64,000 nt of DNA, taken from positions 5,429,450-5,493,449 of the forward strand of contig FN649751.1 of the NCBI GenBank assembly GCA_000310025.1. The letters are read 5' to 3'. Source of the DNA: Ectocarpus siliculosus (lineage: Eukaryota > Sar > Phaeophyceae > Ectocarpales > Ectocarpaceae). The translations under genes were made by a program, and so were the position numbers. Each line of letters starts with the position of its first letter. Position 1 is the first letter of the stretch. The notes below the pieces were generated by a model, which did not search any database, was not told the DNA's origin, and saw only the letters and a list, made by a program, of their open reading frames with translations. This document shows, piece after piece, positions 23,181 to 33,950 of the stretch.

Positions 23181-26100
23181 GCCGCCGCCCCTGCCCCTGG
23201 CGCTGCTAAGGTCGGGACGGGTGCCACCACCGCCGGCGCCGCTGCCGGCGCCGCTGCCGCTGCCGCTGCCGCTTTGGTTGACGCCGCTTCCGCCGCTGCC
23301 ACCGCTGCCCCTACCGCTCCCCCTACGGTTGGCGCGGCCAGCAGCCCGCGCTCAGCACGAGATCGCTCGGGCTGAACCACCCCCCTAGCCCCCTTGACAG
23401 CAGCACCAGCAGCGACCTGGGGCGGTGGTTGTTTTGGAAGAAAACAATCCACCACCGGCTTTCCCCAGTTCTGCATGCGGCAGTGCCACACGTCCGGGAG
23501 GGCGTCGGCGCTCAGGGTGCTCGGCAGCGTCCACCACTCCTCGCAGTTATCGCACTGGACCCACTCCAAGTCGTCCGCGTCGTCCTCCTCTTCATCCTCC
23601 TCCTCCTCCTCCTCAGACTCCACCTCGTGGTGCTCTTTCGCGACGCTTCTTGACCCACCGCCTCGCCCTCCTCCTCCCCCCCGCCCCCGCCGCCCCCCCC
23701 CCCTCCCTCTGCCGCCCCCGGAATCGTGCCCCCGCCCACGGCCTGCCCGCCGGATCGGGGCACTCGCGGCGAGCCGCTTGGTCGCCAGCACCGCGGCCTG
23801 GCGCTCGTGCCTCTCGGGGCGCTGCCCGAGTCGATTTCGGTCGGGGTCCATGCTGGGCTCAAAGCGGGTGACGCCCGACCGCTTCCTGCCGACGTGCCGG
23901 GGCTCCTCACCACCGGTGCCGTCGCTGCCGTCCGCGCTTCCGCTGCGGGCGACCTTTGAAGCGGGGGCCTGGGTTTCCTCTTGAGACTCTTCTCCTTCCG
24001 AGTCGTCCTTGGTGCTGCTGCTCTGCTGCTGCTGCGGCTTCGCCTTAGCCGCAGGAGCCTCCTCCTCCTCGTTCTCTTTGCGCTCTTCTTCCTTCGGCTT
24101 GTGCACCACGGTCGATTTCCCGACCGTAGTTGGTCGCCGATCAGCAGCTTCCGCCGGGACAGACGCTTCCTGGTCGCGTGGCTCGGGCTCTGGCTGCTTC
24201 GTAGGAGATCTCGGCTGCTTCGTAGGAGATTTTGGTTCCTTCGTGGGAGATCTCGGCTCCTTCGTGGGAGATCTTGGCTCCTTCGTGGGAGATCTCGGCT
24301 GCTTGGTGGGAGACCTGGGCTGCTTGGTTGGAGGTTCCGGTTCTTGCTGCTTTGTGGGAAATTCGGGCTGTTGCTTCGTGGGAGATTCCGGCTGCTGCTT
24401 CGTGGGGGACGAGTCCAGCGGTTTCGCGGTAGATTCCGGCTGCTTCGAGGGAGAAGAGCAAAGCGGCTTCGCGGGGGAGTCCGGTTGCTGCTCCTTCGTG
24501 GGAGACTCACGTGCGCCGTCGGGATCTTTCGCGGCGGGAGCAGCAGCACCAACCGGCGGCGGTCGGGGACCGGTGTGAGTGCCATCTGCAGCAGCAGAAA
24601 CAGCCGCCCACACCCTCTCCAACGCAGCGCCCGGCGCGGACTGCGCCGGCCGTCCCTCCTTTTTCCCGTTCTCGACCTGACGGTGCTCGCTGCCCTTGCT
24701 ACCCCCCTCCCTCTCTAGGCCGATCGTCGTCGACGGGCGCCGTGCATCCGAGGAAGAAGAGACGGCGGTGCCATTCCGGCGCTTCTTGTTGCCATCCTCG
24801 CCCTTTTCACCGCCCCCGCTCCCGGGGTCCTGCCCTTGGTGGCCCCCGTCCGCCTCTACCTTCGCACCGCCGCTGCCCACCGCCGAGGAAGGCGGGTCGA
24901 TCGTGGGTTCCGGCGAGTCGATGCCCTCGTCGGTCGTCTGCTGCTCCTCTGACAGACTCGACGCTCGATCGTCAGCCTCCAGAGCCGCGGGCGCACGCTC
25001 GTCCCGTTGCGTCGCCGGCTTTGGCTCCGAACGGGGCAGCCCAACAGCGCCCGATGCAACATCCTTCTTCGGGGGCGGAGACGCGGGACCGGCGCCTGCC
25101 GAGTTCGTATCTCGCACGCCTTTCTCCTCGTCGATGTCCATGCTTTCCGGGCCTGCCCGCGCCGAGCGCGAGGGCACGGGGGGAGGCCAACCGCTCTTCG
25201 CTTCGGCCCCCTGCTTTTCCTCGCTCCGTGGCCTCTTGCGGACAGGGCTACCCCCAACTCGTCCGCCTCTACCGGCACCGCTTCCGGAAGCGGTCTCGCC
25301 CATCTTGCTGCTGTTGGTGGCCTTGCAGCCGGTTTTCACGGGACCGGCCACAACCACCGCCGCCTCTTCCCGCTTCGGAGTGGCCGCACCACCGCCTCCC
25401 TCCTCCCCTCCCGAGTCTACGTCCATCGCATCCTGGGCCTTGGGGCAGGGGGGTGACGGGACAGCGCTCGGCGCCGGCGGGTCCGCCACGGGGGCACGAC
25501 TCTCGGTAGGCTCCTCCCCCCTCGTGTTACCGCTCTCGTCCGCGGAGTCAACTTCCATCGCGCCGCTCGCCACGTCTCGGATACCGTTCGCCAGGAGACC
25601 CTCTTCCGCCTTGTCGTTGCTGACGGCGGCGAGCTCCTCGGCCGCAGGGGGGGGCTCGTCGACAGGCGACGCAGCGGCAGCGGTACCGGCGGGCTTGGAA
25701 GGGGAGGAGCCCCCCGACTTCACGGCGTCGGCGTCGCGTTGTTGGGCGGCTGGTGGGGGACCGGACGCCACCACCTCTGCCTTCGAAACCATAACCTTAG
25801 CCTTTGCGGTCACCTCGGTGGTCGGGGCCCTGCTGGTGCTCTCGGCGCCGGTCTTGCCTTCTTCCGCCGCCTCAAGGACGCCCTCGCCCTTCGGCTTGTT
25901 CGCGGAGGGCCGTCGGGGAACGCTTGCCTCAGCCGCTGCCGCCGAACCACCACCCGCTCTCGTGTCCTCCCGTCGTGTCCCGGCCCCGTCCGCCTTCCGG
26001 GCGTCTGGTTTGCTAGCCTCCGCCTCCCCCTTGTCCGAATCACGCGAAGCATCCTTTCCTGACACGACGGCAGCAGGGCCCGTACCGCTCTTCTTCGCGG

Positions 26101-29100
26101 AGCCCCCCCCTCGTTCCCCCGCACTCTTTCCTGACGGGCCTTCCAAGTCGTAGACGCCCTCAGAGCTCGACGCACTGGCGGGAGACGTCGACCTCCGCTG
26201 CGCGCACGCCACGGGACCGGCCTTGGCCTCCGCCACCTCGGGGGGACCGCTGCTGAACTCGTTCTCCTTGACCCCCCTACCCACCAAGCGAGGGGAGCAG
26301 GGCGTCTGCCGCAAAGAGGGGAGGAAAGTCGCGAGGGACGGGTTGTCAATGTTCACAGTACAGGAGAGGGTTCCGTAAGGGAGCCGAGACGAGCGACGGT
26401 GGAAGTTTGGCTTAGACCCGCCGCACCGTACCGCACCCGACATGGTCTCGAAAAACACTTGAACCTCGCTAGATTCGCCCACGTCTTGCAGCGGGCGTCA
26501 TCAACGGCAGCGGTGGCACAGGGCGCTACCTGCAGACGGCAGTTTTGCTCTCGGCAAGTCTAGCTCTTCGTGCAAGAGGAATAGAAGTGAAAATTTCTTT
26601 TGGTTGGCACACCTCACGGTTAGGCAAATGCCTTCCATCGTGTTAATCGCAACCACACAGGAGGTGGCACCTACACCAGCGAACCATTTCCCCGGTTTTT
26701 TCCGCCAGCTGTACAGTAGCACTTCGGAAATCCTCAAATGACTGATGCTCAGGATCAAATCATGACCGCAACTTCTTCAACTGCAACCACGCCTGTATGG
26801 ATCTACATATGACCGAAACGCTGTTTTAGGATGGAAGGTAGATGAGTTCTACCACTACCTGGGTCTACGCCAAGCTATGACGATGTTGTGTTCAGAAGTG
26901 GATCGTAGCCACGACCAAACATCCAAGCGTGTCCCGCGGTTTCGACTTTGCGTGTGCCGAGAACAATGGTGGCGTTCAAAACCCACCGTCACCACCACCA
27001 CAACCACCTCGCGTCCATTTTTATGGCGAAACAGTAGTTGGGAGGCAATACTAGTGAGCACATCGCAATCCGTCTGAAACTCCACTGCAAACAAGGGACG
27101 TGTTCCACATGGTCAGTCGTCTTTGCAGCCGCCCCGAAACATCGGGCGACGTGCGGGAAGGCTTTCTTCGCCTCTTCGATTCCTCCTCCTCTTGCTCCTC
27201 GTAAACGTGAAAACATAGTTCTGGCTGCAGGCGTTCCTTCAAGCCTACCAACGGGGCATCACCGGACTGATCGTTTTCTCTTGAGCTCGTTCGCGAATAA
27301 CCTTTGGATTTGCGAAGCGTTTACTACTGTGGGAGAGGACGGCCAAACACACAAATAACGGAAGGACCCCCAACCGTATCCGACGGCATCTATCGCGCAC
27401 AACAGGTAGGTGTACGTGAGTACTGAGCCCTTGAAGGCATAAGTTCTTCCTCCGTCTGTCAATGGTAGTCGAGGCAGACTACACAATAGTTAACTCTATT
27501 CTAGGTCACGGCACGCGTTGCAAACAAGAGTATCAACCAATCCATTTCTATTTCACCGCAAACGCTTTGTCCATATGAAGAACTCGGCGAATGATACAGG
27601 TGATCCCAGTGGACACAAGACGAGCTGCGATCCTCACGCCAAACGCACGGTTTCAAAGAGCTGGGGCGGTCTTTCGCTCTCCACAAAAAGCTGCAGCAGC
27701 AAGCAGAATGCGCAAGATCTTAGCTCGAACAGAGAGGACGCACGAAGATAAGGATGGCTTGCTTGTTTGCTGCTTTTGGGTAACATACGTGTCAGGTTTA
27801 CTTGGTGGCACTTTCCCCCTCATATCACAACGCCATGGACCCTACGTATGCGACTAGACGGGAGAGATGGCCATCGGGCCCAGACGTTTCATTTTCTTGT
27901 TGCGACATTTACCAAAAAACCTTGCTCTCACCTCCTTGCTTCGTGGGCTCTTGCGCGTGCTCGAAGACACATCTGTCGACAGCCCCGCCTTCCTCTCCGC
28001 TGACCCTTGCAAGACGGGCGCAGTCACCCCAGCCGCCGCCGCCGCCGCCGCCGCCGCCGCAGCAGCAGCAGCAGCCGTGCTCTCGCCCCGCTCCTTGCCC
28101 TCCGCTGGCCGGACATCGATAGCAGCAGGCTCGGCGCGCTTGGTCTGCTGCTTCGCCCTTCCTCCTGCCCCCCGCGCCTGCCCGCGGCCGCCGCCCCTTC
28201 CCCTCCCCCTCGACCCGCCCCCCCCCCCGTTGGAACTCCGTGCAGCGGCGGCGGTGGCGGGAGTCGGGAGGACTTCCACCGGCGGGGTCGCTTCTCGTCG
28301 GTCCGCGGGGGGCTTCGCTCCGTCCTTCCACCCGCTTGACGCGTTCCCTCCCCCACGCAGAACGGCCTCCGGCTTGACGACGGTGCTGGTGCGGGCGCCT
28401 TTGGCCGCGGCAGCGGTTGGTGGCTTGGCCTGCTTGCTTTTCTTTGGCTGCGGAACACGGGGAACGGCCGTGCATGCCGACGAGAAAAGGGGCAAGACAA
28501 TTGAGTCGCGAGCGCGTTCATGCAAAAAAGGGCGAAATGAGCGTACACACGCGCGCAGAGCGACACCCGGAAGTGACCCGGGCGAAGGCGAGCAAGCCGT
28601 GCAAAAATAGCGGTCTATGCCTGCGAGGACATGTCCTTAGGTCTGCGACCAGGACTTGTCGTGGGGCAAACGGGGCACCCCAGCCAAATGTAATGTTCCC
28701 ACTCCCACAAAGGTACACACACACGCTGACGCGTCTACCAGACCCACCACACTCATATACAAAAGCCACACAACTTTTTCCACCCCTTACCTCCTGCGTT
28801 CTATGTGGTCGGCGCCCCTCCTCCCCCTGAACGCCGCCGTTTCGCAGGGCGGCGGCGGCGGCTGCCTTGGCATCCCTTCCCTTCTCTTCCCTAACACCTT
28901 TGCTCCCGTCCTCCTTCTTGACCGCCGCCGTCGCCGCAACAGCTACGGCTGCGTCCCGCCCCTCCTCGGGCTTCCCCACCTCCCGCTCACCCTCGCCCTT
29001 CTGGCGAGCTTCGCCCCCTCCCCCGGACGTAGCCTTGGACGCTGGGCCGCCCTTCGCGCTCCCCGACGCTTTCTTCTGCCCGCCGCTCCGCCCCTCTACC

Positions 29101-32100
29101 GCCGCCGCCGCCGCGACCGGGCGCGCGTCCTCAGAGCCAGCGGACGAGCTCGAAGAAGAAGAGGAGCTCTCCGAGCCGGAACAGGCGGATGGGGATGATA
29201 CGGGCGGAGCCGCGCGAGATGATCTCGCGGAGCCCCCCGTCCGCGGAGCCCCTGCTGCCGCCCTCCGCGGCGCTTCCTTCGAGCCGTCTTTGCCGCCGCC
29301 GAGCCTCTGCCCCTTGCGCTGCTTGGGTGGCGGGGAGGCGGCCGGCTTCCTCCGGGGGCTCGCGCGCGGGCTGCGGGCCTTTGCCTTGATGCCCAGGGAC
29401 ATGTCGTCCAGCTCCTCCTCTTCTTCCTCCTCCTCGGAAGCTGAACCGGATTCGCTCGTCTGTCCGCTCGGGGTGTTGGTACCTGTACCCGGGGAAAAGG
29501 GCGCGGTTTCGACGTCAAGGATAAGAAACAATGCTCCAACGCGTGGCTTGCTAAAGAGAGAGAGAGAGAGGACAAAGACTTCGAACACTACAGACGCGTT
29601 GCGCAAGAGGAAAAAGCCGAGCCGAGCCGAGTCACGCATGGTAAAGCGTAAGGCATGTGGAGGACTTGACATCGTTTCGAAAGCGCCGGGCCCGGGGTTC
29701 GCCACTGGTTCGACAAGTGGCGACTCTTCAAAAACATGATCTCGCTCGAAAATTGAGATGGATGTCGGGAGGTGCTATACAGTATTCTTCTAGAAAGTCA
29801 AGGCCACAACGCATACGACGACACACCCTACTTACATATTCGAAGTACGTCGTAGTTCCGTAAAAAATGGCCAAAAAATACGAGTGAACGTACAACGTAC
29901 AGCTCGACGCTGCACACGGGCTGAACGCCATACATAGCCCGGGCCAGGTTCCGGGCGTACGGGCGAGTTTGTTTCGCAATACTCGGTCATCACAACAGGT
30001 GACCGCAAAAAAAGCAAGAGCGGCACGACTGAATTGACGTAGTTCGATTTCTACACCGGGATCGGTGTTTACTGCTGAACCAGATGCGGCAACCCCGACC
30101 AAAATCCTACGCTTCGGGCGTCCAAAGATGACGCGATACATAGCGCAAATGTCTCCGTGCCACTTTTTGAGTTGCGTCGGGGGAATATGCAGTTGGCACT
30201 TCACATGCGGCAAGGGTTACCATCGGGGTGGGACTTCTCAGATGTATTACACCGTCGCTGTGCACGTGGAATGAGTCAAGATGCTTCCAGTCGCGGTATC
30301 GAAGTACGTACCACTTCGGAATAATTGGCATAAACAAGACACATCCCGCGACCCACAAACGACCGAACACAGAAGGAAGCCATTTCGCTACCGTGCTCGC
30401 TGTTACAGACAAAACGACAAGGGGGGGGGCTTCAGCCAACTCGACGCCAACAGAAAAACTGATTACTCCCAGCACGAGGCCATACCATTGATAGTCTTTG
30501 GCACACGACATAACTCAAGACGCATTCGACCCCATCACAGGTCAACACTCGCTGCATGTGCTGGCACGCAAGCTGCTACATAAGCACCAATATCATCGCT
30601 ACACCCATCAAGGTCATTGCATCGCAAGGTCGTTGCGTCGGGGTGCTTGTGTGCCGCACTGCAGGCCGGGATAGGGACGCTTCATTTCACTATCACACCT
30701 ATCTGAGTTACCTCACCGGGGGTGTCCTGGGTTGGAACAGCTGTAGAACAAAATGATTCGTTGTATCTCCGCACCGGGATCGGGGGGTTCGCACCCATAC
30801 GGGGTTGTCGCAACTAACACCAACAGACAATATTAGAACACGTCGCGCTCCGGTGCCCTGGACCCACACTCTGCCGTAGCTAGATAGCCACGCGGTCTTC
30901 TCATGTCGCAGCAAAGTACAGCCCGGTTTGCGCCCACCGTCAACGCAAATCGTAAAAAGCCTAGCACGTAGAGATTTACGGCCCGACAAAAACGCCTGCA
31001 GAGGGAAAACCCTCCGGCTCACATCTTCACGATAAAGGAGGCTCCGTCGGTTCACACTACTGGTCGCCCCGGTGGTCTAGTGGGTACCCTCGCAGCCTAC
31101 TAAGGGTCAGGTCATGGGTGAGAGTCCCGGCAAAGTGAGTTCTTTTTCTCACTAAATAAATCCTGGTCTAAGTTGGAAGCGACGCGCTGCAATGCTCACC
31201 ATCAAGGGCGCCTCGCCGGCGTTTCGGCGCGCTCCCGCCCCGCCCGTGGCGTCTTCCCGGTCGTTTTCGGGGGGCCGACCGCTGGGACGACTGGCGCCCC
31301 CTAGCTGCCGCCGCCGATAGCATCTTGCCGTTCCTCGGCTGCTGCTGCTGCTGCTGCTGCTGCTGTAACCGGCCGTTCTTCCTCGCCTCGCGCGCGTCCC
31401 TCGCGCCGCCGCCGCCGCCGCTATGGACCGATTCATCGTCTCCGTCTTCCCCTTCGTCCTCCTCCTCCTCCTCCTCCTCTTCAGACTCCTCTGAATCGTC
31501 CTCCTCCTCCTCCTCCTCTTCCGATGAAGACGACGAAGCCGCTGTTGCCGCCGCCTTCGGTGCCCCACGCCCGCTGCCTGCCCGCGCGGGCGCGCTCGAA
31601 TGCTGCTGCTGCTCGCGCCTGCTGCTGTTGGCCATCTGCCGATGCTGGCGGCCCTGCGCCTGCTTGCTTCGCGGGGGGGCCCAGGGGAGACGCGCCTCGG
31701 TCTTCACCGCCACCTTGGGCGAGCTCCCGGTCGTCGTGCCCCCCGCGGCGTCAGATTTGGTGGCGTTGGCCTTGGCCTCCGCCTCTTCGTCCCGCATCTG
31801 AGCGAGGGTCCGCGGGCGGACGCGCTGCTCCAGCGGGCGCCAGGGGTAGATCACGATGTCACTGTCGGGGATGTCGGAGACCTCTTGCGTGCCGTCGTCG
31901 TAGTCGATGCGAATCATACCCCTGGAGCACAACGAAAAGCCGGGCCCCAAACGACACAAGTTGATAAATGTCTCGCAAATCGTGGTTAATTGTGAGCGAC
32001 GCAAGGCTTCATGAACAAGGCGCGGGGCACACCAATACGATACCGGTACTGCTACATACCTGGCATGACGCCTACAGCCAGCCTTCAGCGCAGAGACAAC

Positions 32101-32762
32101 TTGGTGACGAATGGGACCGACGGGGTTACTTTTAGGAAAACAGGCACGACCAAGAACAAAGACGCAACGAATGCCGAAAGTCTCCAGGATAACTTCACAC
32201 AAAAGCCCTGAAACAATGTACTATTACAAGACCTGCGCGGGGTGAGATCGAACTCCAGCACCCACCCCGTATGGCCCTACCAGAAGCAGGCCATAGACAT
32301 GGGGGGTCGATAGACCGAGCTGGCTGCCGACAGTTTGGCCGGCCACTTCTAACTCCGGCCTGTGGAGGGTACATACTCCCGAGCCACACCTGTCCGAAAC
32401 AATCACGCACAAGACAAACGTCCAACGCATTGTAAGCTCTGCTCTCACCCTTTCTTGTCGACCTTGAGGATAGTCCCGCTGTACCAGTGGCCGGTGTCGA
32501 ACTTGACCTTGATCTGTGACCCCACCTCTGCCCCGTGGGCCGCCGCGATAACGCTCTGCCTCGGCGGCGACACCGGCTCCGCCTCTCCCTGCTTGGGCTT
32601 CGTGGCGCCCCCCGACCCGTGACGTCGGTCCGGTACCGTCGCCCTGCCGCGGCTGCTGGTCATGGGGGTTTCATCATCGGAGTCCGATTCGTCCATTTCG
32701 TCGCTGTCCGCCTCTTCGGAGGAGTCGTCGCCTCCATCTCCCGAGCTGTCGACAGTAAGCAT
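17827..32762 (-). CDS. Giant chromatin-reader candidate: Tudor-like domain plus three CW zinc fingers
   Basis: Eight exons, phases consistent: 32762-32449, 31921-31200, 29482-28791, 28447-27932, 26305-22239, 21768-21361, 19798-19439 and 18859-17827 (100-N gap inside the last). About 2,700 residues. The first two exons join into a Tudor-like barrel: GSQIKVKFDTGHWYSGTILK, then MIRIDYDDGTQEVSDIPDS. Acidic Ser/Glu and basic stretches follow, then an SPTK repeat array and three CW fingers. CW1 has LEWVQCDNCEEWWTLP and WHCRMQNW. CW2 has WVMCDYAHCGKWRRVP and CHMGTWNPSASC. CW3 has WVQCDRCLRWRKL and CKMNTWSPANHC. All four zinc cysteines are present in each. CW fingers of known proteins read histone H3K4 methylation, and Tudor folds read methyl-Lys/Arg. 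A nuclear chromatin role is inferred. Joins D-E (phase 0, strong pyrimidine tract before 26305) and G-H are my inference; the gene could be split there. An upstream exon near 34870-34985 may exist. Confidence 0.7.
18456..18555. other. Assembly gap of 100 N inside the last exon of the CW-finger gene
   Basis: Exactly 100 N, the usual placeholder for a gap of unknown size. Both flanks are Ala/Gly-rich coding sequence in GCC/GGC repeats that stop sequencing reads. The true number of residues and the frame across the gap are unknown. Confidence 0.95.
21155..21246 (+). repeat. Telomere-like GGGTTAGGG run and a 19-bp tandem repeat in an intron
   Basis: At 21155-21182 there is GGGGTTAGGGATAGGGATAG followed by TGATAGGG, resembling degenerate telomeric units. 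At 21210-21246 the unit TTTCATGTACAGTAGATAC occurs twice. Both lie in the intron between CW-gene exons F and G. Confidence 0.7.
22032..22065 (+). repeat. (GCAGC)n pentanucleotide repeat
   Basis: About six tandem GCAGC units in the intron that splits the second CW finger. No coding function is seen. Confidence 0.8.
24180..24510 (-). repeat. Coding tandem array of SPTK heptads in the CW-finger gene
   Basis: A 21-bp unit, read on the minus strand as Ser-Pro-Thr-Lys-Gln/Glu-Pro-Arg, is repeated at least ten times with lengths from 18 to 30 bp. The repeats around 24240-24300 are nearly identical at DNA level, which suggests recent expansion. SPxK motifs are typical minor-groove DNA-binding or cyclin-dependent kinase target sites, as in histone H1 tails. 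Confidence 0.85.
31067..31150 (+). repeat. tRNA-like sequence, possible SINE head or tRNA pseudogene
   Basis: GCCCCGGTGGTCTAGTGGG resembles a tRNA 5' half with an A box. GGTCATGGGTGAGAGTCCC resembles a T arm with a B box (compare GGTTCGANTCC). A TTTTT run follows at about 31143. The acceptor stem does not pair fully, so it is not an intact tRNA. It sits in an intron of the CW-finger gene. Confidence 0.35.
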
Positions 32763-32840
32763 AAGAGAGCGACGGCAGCAGAGTGTGAACACATGATATT
32801 TGCGATGTACGGTATCCTGTGGTGGTAGTCGTACATCGTC

Positions 32841-33950
32841 CGAGCGAAGCAGCGTTCGCGAGCTCCGACTGCTGTTGTCCCCTCTCGTTTGCGGACACCG
32901 CACGCCTGCGTGATGTGGTTTCCCCGTGCGCACCGTTTCCTTCCTCCAAGCAGCCCCTTGTGGCGAGAGCGGCAACCGCCATGGCGATCTGTCCTTGAAG
33001 CCGAGCTCGGGACAACAGCTGGCCAAGAAGGAGAGTCCGGACGTGAGCTCGCCGGGCTGGAGGGAAAAACTCGCCCTCTTCAACAAGGCCGGCGGTAGGA
33101 AGGATGGTAGAGCAGCAGCACGTGTATTTTCTTCGCCTTCTCATGTCCTCTTCCCATGAAAGTATCGCATCCGTCATATCCCCCCATCATAATCTCAAGT
33201 GCCAATATCCAACCTCCTATATTGATATTGCAATCCGCCAGTTTTGCTCTCTAGCCCATAGGATATACTCCCGCAACCACTCGTCATAACCCTCCTCCCA
33301 GGCGTCGTAAACGCTACTCCTGCTCTTCTTTCTTGATTGACCAGTCCAAGCGGTCAGCCGTTCGCGTTCGTTCATTGCGGCAAGACGCCCCATGTCTTTG
33401 CCGCGACGTACGTCTCGCGGCAATGGATGAACGTCAACCGCTCCACCACTCGGACTGGTCCATCGAGCACGGGAAAAAAAAGCCGAGGTACGACGCCTGG
33501 CGGGAAGATTTTCACGAATGGTTGCGGGAGCATATCCAATGGGCTAGAGAGCAAAACTAGCGAAGGGGATTGCAACGTGTACAGGTTTCCGATCTTGGCG
33601 CTTAAGACTGCGATCGGGGGTAATACCGGATGCGATACTTTCGGGGGAAGAGAACATAACCAGGCGAGGAAAACGCCCGCCCACCCACGCCCCCGTGCTG
33701 CTGCTCTACCGTCCTTTTTACCGCCGGCCGTGTTCAAGAAGACGAGTTTTTTGCTCCAAACAGGGGAGCTCTCGCCGCCGGGCTCTCCGTCTTGGTCATA
33801 CTCGAGCTCGCCTTCAAGGACAGATCGCCGTGGCGCTCTCGCCACAGAAGGGGAAGGAAAGGGAGAACCGGCGCACGGGAAGCCACAACACACAGGCGTG
33901 CCGTGGCAGTAACAGCAGGCGGTTCGGAGCTCGCGAACGCTACTTCGTTG
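32841..33950. repeat. 1.1-kb imperfect inverted repeat (foldback)
   Basis: The left arm is about 32841-33378 and the right arm about 33420-33950, with a 41-bp spacer. The reverse complement of the left arm matches the right arm along nearly its whole length. Close to the spacer, GGGCTAGAGAGCAAAACT/A matches almost perfectly. Farther out, GGAGCTCGCGAACGCT and AAGGACAGATCGCC recur. By eye, identity is highest near the centre and falls to roughly two thirds in places. Each arm holds a short open frame starting just outside the spacer: 33374 leftward on minus and 33424 rightward on plus. Both contain YDAW, EWLRE and WAREQN. The repeat lies 80 bp upstream of the proposed start of the CW-finger gene. 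Confidence 0.85.

Noticed and set aside
24511..26153. Plus-strand open frames of 332 and 485 residues
   Set aside because: They are antisense shadows of the GC-rich CW-gene exon. The minus frame has the CW motifs, splice sites and a sensible composition.
26307..26482. Extension of the large CW exon upstream to 26482
   Set aside because: The frame is open, but a strong pyrimidine tract and CAG acceptor end at 26306, in the phase needed to join exon D. I kept the shorter exon, although an ATG at 26443 remains possible if the gene starts here.
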